Part shown: piece by piece, positions 26,775-35,052 of the stretch | How positions within the stretch are numbered: the first letter of the stretch is position 1 | Layout of the letters: the number at the start of each line of letters is the position of its first letter | Assembly: GCA_000336895.1 (NCBI GenBank) | Contig: AOLX01000005.1 | Coordinates: forward strand, 184,442 to 248,441 | Reading direction: 5' to 3' | DNA length: 64,000 nucleotides | From: Haloarcula argentinensis DSM 12282 | GTDB lineage: Archaea > Halobacteriota > Halobacteria > Halobacteriales > Haloarculaceae | Made by a program: the position numbers and the translations under genes | The notes under the pieces: model-generated | What the model was told of the DNA's origin: nothing | What the model saw: the letters and a program-made list of their open reading frames with translations, nothing else | Database searches by the model: none

Positions 26775-26816
26775 CGCTCCGGAGTACGGTAACCGAGTAT
26801 CGGCCCCAGGAAGCGA

Positions 26817-27215
26817 CTATTCGTCTTCGGTGTCGTGCTGTCGATAGGATTCGAGCAAGTCGTCAAGCAGTAAGCAGCGAGGGTCTGTCACGGGGTACGC
26901 AGTGTCGATGTACTCCTCTGCGGTCTCGATGTCACCACGAATCGCGAACTGTCGGACGCGAGCAGCGTTCTCGTAGAAGTTCTCGTTGATCTCCGGCGAC
27001 ATCTCGGCCCCACTGGAAGCCGGTTGGTGCTGGAAGACCTCTTTCTGTAGCTCGTCGAAATCAACCATCTCGGGTTCGTAGTCCTCGATTTCCGAAAGGA
27101 CGTACTCAACGGCGAACCGCTGAAACTCGGACTTGTTCGAGAAGACACCCTCTTCTACCATCTCCTCGACGCAGTCCATCACCGCTTCAGGGAACCGAAC
27201 CGTTGACTTGACCAC
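26817..27215 (-). CDS. ribbon-helix-helix (CopG-type) regulator
   Basis: This 132-residue protein begins with a RHH DNA-binding domain: VKSTVRFPEAVMDCVEEMVEEGVFSNKSEFQRFAVEYVL (residues 2-42), the beta strand contacting the operator and two helices for dimerisation. The C-terminal 90 residues are acidic, with a helical repeat-like part (VRQFAIRGDIETAEEYIDTAYP). It is a probable transcriptional regulator. It is divergent from the sulfatase gene, and an AT-rich TATA-like word lies at about 27242-27253, just upstream. Confidence 0.85.
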   Translation of the reverse strand: MVKSTVRFPEAVMDCVEEMVEEGVFSNKSEFQRFAVEYVLSEIEDYEPEMVDFDELQKEVFQHQPASSGAEMSPEINENFYENAARVRQFAIRGDIETAEEYIDTAYPVTDPRCLLLDDLLESYRQHDTEDE

Positions 27216-27537
27216 GTATTACTCATCAGACTGTCGACCCATATAAAATATACTCACGCGGAGTCTGGCACACTGTGTGTTGATTATTTTGGTATCGCCT
27301 ATTTGATTGTAAAATCCCGCCGAACAGTACTAACAGCGGTGATGGTTTCTGGCGGCAGTGAGGACTGGAGTGTGCGCTCACTGACACAAAATCGATCCCG
27401 TCCAATGACGGGGAGGCAGTTAGTTCTGTACACCGAGGCTATCGACTCCCCGGCGAGTAGGTACTGTCTACCAGCACGACAATGAAAATCCCGATACAGA
27501 ACATACTTTTGCCGTGGACACCTTCTAAAGTTTGACA
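27216..27537. other. divergent promoter region, RHH regulator and sulfatase
   Basis: The 322-base spacer contains TATAAAATATAC near 27242-27253 (promoter for the minus-strand regulator) and a second AT-rich word near the sulfatase start. I see no gene or RNA. Confidence 0.5.
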
Positions 27538-28893
27538 ATGGGTCGGCCAAACGTGTTACTCGTCGTTCTCGACTGCGTCCGCGCGGCGAACACCTCGTTG
27601 TTAGGTCACCGGCGCAAGACCACACCCTTTCTGGAAGAATTCGCTCGGGAGGCGACAGTGTACACGCAGGCACGGACGACCGCGAGCTGGTCGCTGCCGG
27701 CCCATACGAGCCTGTTCACCGGTGTTCCATCCGAGGGCCATAAACTCCAGATAACCGAACGGCTGGAACCCGGGCAGACCATCTTTGATTTCCTCGATGG
27801 GGAAGGCTACGAAACCGGCGTGTTCACCGAGAACCCGTATCTTACGGTTCACCCGTCCGGCCTCAGTGATAGCTTCGAGTCCGTCGTCACGGAACGGCCC
27901 GACTCGACAGACGTTGACGATCCGTCCGAGACCCGCAACGGTGTCGACGGGTTCTGGTACGCTGACAGGCTGACGGAGTGGATCGACGAGCAATCGGAGT
28001 CCTGGGTTGCGTGCCTGAATCTGATGGATGCGCATATGCCGTACGCGACGCGGGACGCCTACGATGAGTGGGGCGCGGACTTTTACTGGGCAATGCACGA
28101 CGAACTCCCGATCAAGTGGGAGTGGAGCGTCTACGGGGAGCAACTCCCAGCGGGCATCGGACAACTACTCGAACCGCTGTACGATGGGGCGATTCGGCAG
28201 ACTGACGCCATTCTGGAGCAAATCATCGGTGATCTAGAGGCGCGAGGCGTTCTGGACGAGACGCTCGTGGTCATCACGTCGGACCACGGTGATGGGTTCG
28301 GAGAGCCGCCACAGGCGGCCACAGAGCCACCGGCCGTCATGCACGGCATGGGCACGCAGGAGGAACTGTTTCACGTCCCGCTGGTCGTCCGCGGACCGGG
28401 GCAGACCGAGGGGCGGCGAATCGAGTCCCTAGCGACGCTGTCACGGTTTCCCGACGCTGTGTTGGCTGCCTTTGACGGCGAAGCGGACGACACCGGGTGG
28501 TTCGTCGCACCTGATGGGCAAACGACTGCATACCAGTCACCGCCCACCGGACAGACGGCGGAGTACGCCGAGGAGTACACTGACGAACCGGATCGATTCC
28601 GACAGGCTGCATCACTCGTGTATCTTGACGGGCCTGGCGACACCGTCTACAAGCGCGCAGCGTGGGGAGAGGATGAGTACGAAGCTGTCGTGCGGGGCCG
28701 ACGATCCGAACCCAGCGACGACACACCTATTGACCGCGCGCCCTCGGACGTTATCGCTGACTCCGCAGCGCACAGTGAGACACTCGAAATCACCCAACTC
28801 GCCGCCGGGGAAGATGAAATGGCAGAATACGACATCGATGGCTTTGACGACATAGATCTCCAGTCACGGCTGGAGCGACTCGGCTATCTCTGA
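27538..28893 (+). CDS. sulfatase/AlkP-superfamily protein with altered active site
   Basis: The 451-residue protein (ATG at 27538) has the sulfatase/alkaline-phosphatase fold. VLLVVLDCVRA begins the metal-binding strand (Asp12), TTASWSLPAHTSLFTG is the nucleophile segment and TSDHGDGFGE contributes the C-terminal metal Asp-His pair. True sulfatases have Cys/Ser-x-Pro-x-Arg; here the corresponding residues are Ser52-Leu-Pro54-Ala-His56, so Arg is His. Many haloarchaeal members in cell-surface polysaccharide loci look like this and may be phosphotransferases or phosphatases instead. There is no signal peptide, and the gene stands next to the RHH regulator. Activity is undetermined. Confidence 0.75.
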   Translation: MGRPNVLLVVLDCVRAANTSLLGHRRKTTPFLEEFAREATVYTQARTTASWSLPAHTSLFTGVPSEGHKLQITERLEPGQTIFDFLDGEGYETGVFTENPYLTVHPSGLSDSFESVVTERPDSTDVDDPSETRNGVDGFWYADRLTEWIDEQSESWVACLNLMDAHMPYATRDAYDEWGADFYWAMHDELPIKWEWSVYGEQLPAGIGQLLEPLYDGAIRQTDAILEQIIGDLEARGVLDETLVVITSDHGDGFGEPPQAATEPPAVMHGMGTQEELFHVPLVVRGPGQTEGRRIESLATLSRFPDAVLAAFDGEADDTGWFVAPDGQTTAYQSPPTGQTAEYAEEYTDEPDRFRQAASLVYLDGPGDTVYKRAAWGEDEYEAVVRGRRSEPSDDTPIDRAPSDVIADSAAHSETLEITQLAAGEDEMAEYDIDGFDDIDLQSRLERLGYL

Positions 28894-29013
28894 ACCGGTG
28901 CTAATCAGGCCGAAACCGAGCATTGTCCGCCACACTCGTATTATAACTGTCGTATTTGCGATGCCTGAACAGAATCGAAAGGGATGTTTGTCGCAACTTG
29001 ATTTGTACGAACG

Positions 29014-29448
29014 ATGTATAGCGATATTCTCGTTCCAACGGATGGGAGTGCGTCAATGCAGCAGGTACTGGAACACACAATCGATATTGCCGACGGGCGG
29101 GATGTCACCGTCCACGCGCTGTATGTCATCGACGACCGGGCGTTCTTGTCGATGGATGACGAGATGCAGGACGAAGTGCTTGAGAACCTCCGAGCGGAGG
29201 GCGAAGAAGCCACGTCGGCAGTCCGGGACACACTGGAACAGGAAGGAATCGAAGTCTCGACAGCGACCCAGCGGGGCAAACCAGCAGACAACATTGTGTC
29301 GTACGTTGAAGACGCCGATATTGATCTGATTACGATGGGAACGCAGGCAGACAAGTATGAACAGAATATGCTCGGGAGCACGGCACAGAAGGTCGTCACG
29401 AAGTCGTCCGTTCCGGTCCTCACTGTTGGCGTTTCCGAGTCGGAGTAA
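29014..29448 (+). CDS. universal stress protein UspA family
   Basis: This 144-residue protein is a single Usp domain. It starts MYSDILVPTDGSASMQQVLEH, has DLITMGTQADKYEQNMLGSTAQKVVTKSSVPVLTV at the C terminus, and shows an ATP-binding-like arrangement (G-x2-x-x9-GS: MGTQADKYEQNMLGST). It is a small cytoplasmic nucleotide-binding protein usually linked to stress or starvation. The ATG at 29014 is supported by the conserved N-terminal strand. Single gene, no evident partner. Confidence 0.9.
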   Translation: MYSDILVPTDGSASMQQVLEHTIDIADGRDVTVHALYVIDDRAFLSMDDEMQDEVLENLRAEGEEATSAVRDTLEQEGIEVSTATQRGKPADNIVSYVEDADIDLITMGTQADKYEQNMLGSTAQKVVTKSSVPVLTVGVSESE

Positions 29449-29519
29449 GCGCGCGGTTCGTCAGTGGTCGCAGGCTACGGTAGTTGATGCAGGCGGAAAC
29501 TAGAAATTCGGGTCCCTAC

Positions 29520-31433
29520 TTACTGTGACTGAGCGACATCGGTTCTGACGCTGAACGACCCGACCAGCGTTTCGAGCTGTTGTGCCTGGTCGGACAGCGA
29601 CTCCATCCGATTGCTCACTTCGTTGATCGAAGCAGTTTGTTCTTCGACTGTCGCGGACACAGATTCAGTTTCGTCTGCCGACTCGACACTAATATCCGCG
29701 ACCTCGTCGATCATCGACACGACACCTTCACTGGTCGCTGCCTGGCTATCAGTCGTGTCGCTGATTTCTTGGACACCGGTATCGGTTTCCGCGGCGTTCT
29801 CAGCAACGCGTTCGAACGCAGTAACGGACCGCTCAACGGCTTCGATCTCTTTTTCCACTAGCTCACTCGCCCGTTCAACCTGACTGACGACAGTGCCGGT
29901 CTGGTCCTGAATGTTCTCGATTCGGGTTCGGATGTTCCCCGCAGACTCCTGGGTCTCGTCGGCCAGTGTCTTGACCTCGTCAGCCACAACAGCGAAGCCG
30001 TCGCCTGCATCTCCGGTCCCTGAGTTCCCAGCGCGGGCCGCTTCGATGTTCGCGTTCAGCGCCAGCATATTCGTCTGTTCGGCAATATCGGAGATGAAAT
30101 CGACAATTGTCGCGATCTCTGCCATCTGGTCGTCGAGTTCGGTTACTGTCTCCACCGTTTCGTCGATAGACGCCTTGACATCTTTCGCATCAGTTAGCGT
30201 GTCTTCGGCGAGTGACTGCCCATCGGTCGCGATTGTTGCGGTCTCGGCAGAAGTCTGTGCGACTTCATCAGCCGACGCCGCGATCTCTTCGACCGCCGCT
30301 GAGAAGTTCGACACCTCGGCGCTCGCCTCTTCGACCATTCCCCGCTGTTCATCAGCGCCGGCAGCGATCTGCTGGATAGAGCCGCTCACGCCGTCGCTCG
30401 CCGTCGCGACTTCCTGCAGTGCTGAATCCGACTCCGTGACCTGTCTATCGACAGCAGCAGCGAACGACTGAATCTCGCCGAGCGTCACTTCGAGTTCGTC
30501 CGCCATACCGTTGAACGCAACGCCGATTTCAGCCATCGAATCGTTCATACTATCCGCATCAACACGCGTTGTGAAGTCGCCGTCTGCCATGTCCTCCATT
30601 GCGTCTTTGTACGTCTGGGCCTTCAGTTCGAGATGGCTGTTGAGCGCAGCGACCTCTTCACGCTCCTGCTCGGCCTCGTCTTTGAGACGTTGGGCTTCCT
30701 CGCGCTGCTGTTCAATTTCGGCTCGCTCTTCTTCGAGATTATCGATCTTATTCGCCCGTTCGCGGGCACGTTCAATCTCTGTCTGTGCCTTCTGACGGGA
30801 CTTTTCGATGGAACTCAGGTGGATCGTCAATGAGATCGCCAGCATTGCAACGAAGCCGCCGTGGATAGCGCCCCAAGCGATGGGGTTCAGTTGCGCTGCC
30901 GTGTGGTTGTAGACTGAGGCGGGGTCGATGATGCCGAAGATGATGTGGCTCACGACGACGTACGCGATGCCGATGCCGAACGGAATCCAATCTTCATAGA
31001 TTGCGGCGATGCCGATTGCGATGAAGAAGTGGAAGTGTGCCTCAATGTACCCGCCGCTGAAGTGCACAAGCGTGCCGGTACAGAACGCGAGTCCCGTGAC
31101 CGCTAGCACAGTTCGCACTCGACGGCTGAGTTGCGGTAGGGCTGCGGCGAACGCAAACCCAGCAATGAGACCAATCTGAAACAGCACCCGTCCGGTCGGT
31201 ACGGCGGGGATGGCTGCGCCGATGATCGGACTCTGCGTCGTCTCAACGAGCCCTAGAATCAACAGAAACGGGATATGAACCAGAACTGTGATGATGAAAT
31301 ATTTGTGGCGGCGTTGCCACGTTTCGTCGGGAATTGAACTCCCATCCGGGATGGTCGAGAGGAAGCCACCATCGCCGCCGGTAGTGTCCCGGCTTCCAAT
31401 GTTTCCAGCACCTGTCATGTTACCATTTGCCAT
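29520..31433 (-). CDS. methyl-accepting chemotaxis transducer with HFHFF membrane sensor
   Basis: The 637-residue protein has about six membrane spans in residues 45-205, including HFSGGYIEAHFHFFIAIGIAAIYEDWIPF, a His-rich segment. A coiled coil (about 205-275), a HAMP-like piece (MADGDFTTRVDADS) and the MCP signalling domain follow, with the tip DIAEQTNMLALNANIEAARAGN and DGFAVVADEVKTLADE. It relays stimuli to CheA/CheW and should be adapted by methylation at Gln/Glu sites. The HFHFF region resembles six-span sensors suggested to bind haem or oxygen in halobacterial HtrVIII, but I cannot confirm this. The N terminus (residues 1-40) is cytoplasmic and Gly-rich. Confidence 0.88.
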   Translation of the reverse strand: MANGNMTGAGNIGSRDTTGGDGGFLSTIPDGSSIPDETWQRRHKYFIITVLVHIPFLLILGLVETTQSPIIGAAIPAVPTGRVLFQIGLIAGFAFAAALPQLSRRVRTVLAVTGLAFCTGTLVHFSGGYIEAHFHFFIAIGIAAIYEDWIPFGIGIAYVVVSHIIFGIIDPASVYNHTAAQLNPIAWGAIHGGFVAMLAISLTIHLSSIEKSRQKAQTEIERARERANKIDNLEEERAEIEQQREEAQRLKDEAEQEREEVAALNSHLELKAQTYKDAMEDMADGDFTTRVDADSMNDSMAEIGVAFNGMADELEVTLGEIQSFAAAVDRQVTESDSALQEVATASDGVSGSIQQIAAGADEQRGMVEEASAEVSNFSAAVEEIAASADEVAQTSAETATIATDGQSLAEDTLTDAKDVKASIDETVETVTELDDQMAEIATIVDFISDIAEQTNMLALNANIEAARAGNSGTGDAGDGFAVVADEVKTLADETQESAGNIRTRIENIQDQTGTVVSQVERASELVEKEIEAVERSVTAFERVAENAAETDTGVQEISDTTDSQAATSEGVVSMIDEVADISVESADETESVSATVEEQTASINEVSNRMESLSDQAQQLETLVGSFSVRTDVAQSQ

Positions 31434-32130
31434 GCCTCTGAAAAACGCTCAGAAATTATATTACTGTTCATGAAATTATCAAATTTGATTAGTGCACGCT
31501 GGACGGTGCAAAGACATACTCTATTATTTAATATGGTTTGTTCAGTATTTGCGTTGTTGTCATGCGGTCAGGTATGTGCTAATGGTCAACAGCTACGACA
31601 GACGATCGTGTATATTCAGTAATTGATAGCTAGCCACTTCGTTGCCTGAGGTGGATGGCAGCGACTGCAAGCACAGTGCTCCGGGAGCGACCCTTGAAAA
31701 CGCAGGTCTTGGTTTACTCACAACAACACCAAAGTCGGTACATGGCAGTCTCTCTGTCAATAAGGGAAGACACACTGACCACAACTCGGGTCAACGGATG
31801 AGTGGGCTGCAGGGGGTGGGGTGGGAGAAACTGTGTGCAACCCACTGCGTGTCGCCAACCACGACGACAGGTTCTGCACTCCGGTACCTCAGTGGCCGGG
31901 GGGAGACACACACTGACTGTGGAGCCAAGTAGCAGAACCCACGTGCAAGGTTACCAAGCAAGTAAAAAGCTCTTGTGACTTTCAGTTACAACACAAACTG
32001 TTCCGCCCAGATTACAGCACTTCCGAACGAGGTTTGTGAATGTCTGACAGTTGTTTGCGAGGCTATTTGCTAGGTTTTTGGTAGTTAATTCGTAATCGAA
32101 AAGTTCCATGCCTTCCTCGTTTAAAACACT
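31434..32130. other. large intergenic region with a GC-richer core
   Basis: This 697-base gap holds no convincing protein gene. The flanks (31434-31640 and 31945-32130) are AT-rich, while 31642-31935 is GC-richer. Open frames in the core in both directions have Cys/Trp/Thr-rich compositions unlike haloarchaeal proteins. The core has short repeats (ACACACTGAC-like words near 31770 and 31906) and G-rich runs near 31813-31829, so it may be an RNA gene or an old insertion. Confidence 0.4.
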
Positions 32131-32328
32131 ATGTCCACAACCCTGACCGTCGAAGGGATGAGTTGCGGTCACTGTGAGCAGACCGTCGAAGAAGCCACCG
32201 AGGCGCTCGCCGGTGTCAAGGACGCAGAGGCCGACAGAGACGCCGATCAGGTGTCTGTCGACGGCGATGTTAGCACGGAACAACTTATCGCCGCTGTGGA
32301 GGATGCGGGGTATGACGTGGGGACCTGA
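32131..32328 (+). CDS. CopZ-like heavy-metal-associated domain protein
   Basis: The 65-residue protein is one ferredoxin-fold HMA domain with GMSCGHCEQTVEEA carrying the metal-binding CxxC (MxCGHC), followed by the conserved secondary structure and GDVSTEQLIAAVEDAGYDV. Such proteins bind and hand over copper(I), or sometimes other soft metals, to P-type ATPases or regulators in the cytoplasm. No ATPase gene is next to it in this window. Full length, clear start at ATG. Confidence 0.92.
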   Translation: MSTTLTVEGMSCGHCEQTVEEATEALAGVKDAEADRDADQVSVDGDVSTEQLIAAVEDAGYDVGT

Positions 32329-32437
32329 GACAGCCAGTCGCAAATACTGTAGTAACTGTTGTCGATACGGGTTCGTTACCACTGGCTGGGTAGCGGATGA
32401 CTGTCACCCCGTGGAGAGGTGAGACGGAAAGTTCGGC

Positions 32438-32701
32438 TCAGTCAAACAGTCCTTCTTCCCGAAAGCCGGCCATCAGATCGTCGATAAGGGCCGAAGCCGT
32501 CTCGTAGGGATAGTCCTGATACTCGGCGTATTCTGTACCAAAATCCATCACCCCGACGCGGACATCCCCTGCTTCGAAGGTCGTACTTGGGCCGTCCGGC
32601 AGCACTGGCACCAGTTCCATCGGTTCCTCGACAGGGTACTCTGCGCTGGTGAAAACTGCCTCTAATTCCGCTCGAAGCTGCCCGGCAGTGTCTTCTGTCA
32701 T
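32438..32701 (-). CDS. MTH865-like family protein
   Basis: This 87-residue protein resembles the MTH865 family of small archaeal proteins. Recognisable features are LRAELEAVFTSAEYPVEEPMELVPVLPDGPSTTFEAGDVRV and DLMAGFREEGLF at the C terminus. The fold is a small helical bundle; function is unknown. It is a monocistronic minus-strand gene with a complete frame and ATG start. Confidence 0.75.
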   Translation of the reverse strand: MTEDTAGQLRAELEAVFTSAEYPVEEPMELVPVLPDGPSTTFEAGDVRVGVMDFGTEYAEYQDYPYETASALIDDLMAGFREEGLFD

Positions 32702-33166
32702 ACCGGAGACTTGGTTGAGAGAGACAAAAGGCTTGTTCTGTGCAAACAGTAGTAGTTACGCATCACTCGGTATAGCCGATTTAACGGATGTTTTTCAGTA
32801 CATCTTCGTCCTCGGCGGCAGTATCGATGGCTTCGGCCGCGATATCCTGTTGCTCTTGAACTACTTGTAGAAGTTGTCGCGCACTTTTGAGTTTGTATCG
32901 GGCTTCAGAGCCATCCCCGTCGTCGAAAACGCCTTCCAGTAGTTCGTCAATTGTAGCGAGCGTCGTTTCGGCTATAGAACCGTTACTGGGGACGGTTTTT
33001 AATTTTTGTTTGGTTTGTCTGAGAAATAATCCTCGAATAATAGTAGAGAGTCTCTCAGACTGTGCTCAGAATGTGTATGAGTCTTCTGGACAACCGGTGG
33101 TTGAATTTCTTGCACGTTGGGATATCGTATTAACATTTTTTATCGAGCTATCAGAACAGGCAGTCG
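32702..33166. other. AT-rich spacer holding a startless coding remnant
   Basis: This 465-base gap between the MTH865-like and beta-propeller genes is AT-rich between about 32990 and 33160. Its left part contains the startless minus-strand frame described separately. I see no other gene. Confidence 0.45.
32781..33065 (-). pseudogene. startless open frame, probable 5'-decayed small gene
   Basis: A 95-codon minus-strand frame ends with TAA at 32781 and is preceded in frame by a TGA at 33066-33068. From about 32985 downward it reads like a real acidic haloarchaeal protein (TTLATIDELLEG, DDGDGSEARYKLKSARQLLQVV, EAIDTAAEDEDVLKNIR) with GC-biased codons. No ATG, GTG or TTG occurs in it. The upstream third (about 32990-33065) is AT-rich and basic. 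Either the 5' end was lost, or initiation is at a non-standard codon. Confidence 0.45.
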
Positions 33167-34390
33167 ATGCCCTCCACGCTGCGGCGGACATTCCTCGGAA
33201 TGGTCGCCACCGGATCAGTCGCCGGTATCGCTGGCTGTTCGTCGTCGTGCCCTGACGACGGCGCACCAGACCCATCTCATACAGTCGAACCGGATATCGA
33301 CAGTTCCGGCTTCGAGACAGTGCCCGACGGCTCGTGGCCGTTGCCGCGGTTCGACGCGACGAACACGGGCTATGCGCCAGTCGGGATGGAAACCACGACA
33401 CCATCGGTCAGATGGCACGCAGATATTTCAACATCGTCCGGTGACGGTGAAACCACCGGTGCAAGCGCGGTGGTCGTCGCCGACGGAACTGTCGTGCTAA
33501 CGACAGCGACCGGTGTCGTCGCCCTATCGCTCCGTGACGGCGAAGAACAGTGGCAGCGCGATCTCACACCGGCGACGGTTCCGTCAGTGGTCGACATTGG
33601 AGACGAACCAGCGCCACCGGTGATAGCTAACAGTCGCGTCTTTCTCGCGACGACAGACGGTATCACTGCATTCGAGGTTGCGGACGGAGCAGTTGCGTGG
33701 CGAAACACCGACACGGCCGGGGCAGGCGTTCCAGCGGTGACTGACGACGCCCTGTTCGTCCCCACGACTGACGGGGTAGCGAAATTTGCGACCGACGACG
33801 GACGCCGGCAGTGGACGGCAACCGCCGACGGGACGAGGCTGGCCGTAGCTGACGACACCGTGATTATTGCTGGACAGGAGATAGTGGCGGTAGACGCCGC
33901 AACTGGCGAGGTCCAGTGGGAACACTCGGACCGACCTGAGGGCTATCCCGTCGTCTCTGATGGGACCGTCTATGTGAGCAACACGTACGGCGACCTGATA
34001 GGCCGGTCACTTACCGACGGGACCGAGCAGTGGCGTCTCGACGACAGACGATCACTCGAGTTCCCGGTCGTGACGCCCGATAGCGTGTATGCGATCGAGC
34101 GCCCGGGAGAGTCCGCCAGCGCGACGTTCGCCTTCGACCGCGTCGAAAACGGACCACCAGAGCCCCGGTGGTGCTCGGAAGTCAATCTCGGTGGCGCGGT
34201 GACTGCCGCGGCTGACGACACTGTGTTTACTTTCCAGTCTGATGATGGCCTCACCGCGTTCACCACGCGTCTCGGCGAGGCAGTATGGCAGTATCCGACC
34301 GAGTATCAGGCAGTCTCACTGGCGGTACTCGATGGCGGAATCGTGGGCGTGTCGCCGGACGGAACCGTCGTGGCCCTCGGAGGTGAGTGA
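33167..34390 (+). CDS. PQQ-like beta-propeller repeat lipoprotein
   Basis: This 407-residue protein has an N-terminal Tat-like signal (LRRTFLGMVATGSVAG, then lipobox IAGCSSSC) and should be anchored on the outer face of the membrane. The rest is a WD40/PQQ-type eight-blade propeller: repeats of the form DGTVVLTTATGVVALSLRDGEEQWQRD and DATTGEVQWEHSD recur, with the W at the end of each blade. It may bind a ligand or act as a surface interaction module (BamB/AfsK-like). It is followed 6 bases later by a membrane-protein gene, so they are probably co-transcribed. Confidence 0.85.
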   Translation: MPSTLRRTFLGMVATGSVAGIAGCSSSCPDDGAPDPSHTVEPDIDSSGFETVPDGSWPLPRFDATNTGYAPVGMETTTPSVRWHADISTSSGDGETTGASAVVVADGTVVLTTATGVVALSLRDGEEQWQRDLTPATVPSVVDIGDEPAPPVIANSRVFLATTDGITAFEVADGAVAWRNTDTAGAGVPAVTDDALFVPTTDGVAKFATDDGRRQWTATADGTRLAVADDTVIIAGQEIVAVDAATGEVQWEHSDRPEGYPVVSDGTVYVSNTYGDLIGRSLTDGTEQWRLDDRRSLEFPVVTPDSVYAIERPGESASATFAFDRVENGPPEPRWCSEVNLGGAVTAAADDTVFTFQSDDGLTAFTTRLGEAVWQYPTEYQAVSLAVLDGGIVGVSPDGTVVALGGE

Positions 34391-34396
34391 CCTGCC

Positions 34397-35023
34397 ATGT
34401 GGCGTCGCTCATATCGGTTGGCCGGTCCGCTGCTTGGGTTGAGTGCAATCTGTCTGCTCATCACCGCAGTGCCGCTCGAACTTTGGCCGACACCGCGGCC
34501 GGGTGATTCGTATGTGTTCAACCCACCGCCGTTTAGCGCAATTTGGGTACAACGGACGCTCAGACCGGGACTCATCATAAGCGCGAATGCGCTGCTGTTA
34601 ATCGGGCTGGGCACAGTACTCAGGCGTGACAGCGTGTCGATGTCTCGCTTACAGCGCGTGTCCGCATTCAGTGCTCTCGTTGGGGCCGGAGCCTGTTTGC
34701 TCGGAACGCTGTTGTTCACAACAGCCGGGACAAACGATATCGGGAGAGAGCTCACCGCGTTCCTCGTCTGGGCTCTTGCGATCCCACTCATACTCCTGGG
34801 ACTCATCGGCTGGGGCACTGGCTACCTCCGGGCGGACAGTACTCGACTCGGTGCCGCACTCACTGTCCCACCGGTACTGGCTGTTGCATACATCGGTCTC
34901 TCGATGGCCGGCATTGACTTCTCACCCGCTGGCAGGCTGCTATTGATTATCCCGACGAGTGGCATGGCGCTTGTCGTCGGCTATGACCTGTGGATAAACA
35001 ACACCGTCGCCAACGAAAGATAA
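34397..35023 (+). CDS. membrane protein, unknown function
   Basis: This 208-residue protein has six likely membrane spans with short polar loops and an Arg-rich start (MWRRSYRLAG). I recognise no family. It begins 6 bases after the stop of the beta-propeller lipoprotein gene and is probably in the same operon, so the two may form a surface-membrane complex. No signal peptide other than the first span. No catalytic motif is visible. Confidence 0.65.
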   Translation: MWRRSYRLAGPLLGLSAICLLITAVPLELWPTPRPGDSYVFNPPPFSAIWVQRTLRPGLIISANALLLIGLGTVLRRDSVSMSRLQRVSAFSALVGAGACLLGTLLFTTAGTNDIGRELTAFLVWALAIPLILLGLIGWGTGYLRADSTRLGAALTVPPVLAVAYIGLSMAGIDFSPAGRLLLIIPTSGMALVVGYDLWINNTVANER

Positions 35024-35052
35024 CAAAGTCCGTCACAGGCCACTCAAACGAC

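Noticed and set aside
29911..30471. 186-codon plus-strand frame, Ser/Ala-rich
   Set aside because: It is antisense to the strongly supported chemotaxis transducer gene and mirrors its codon pattern.
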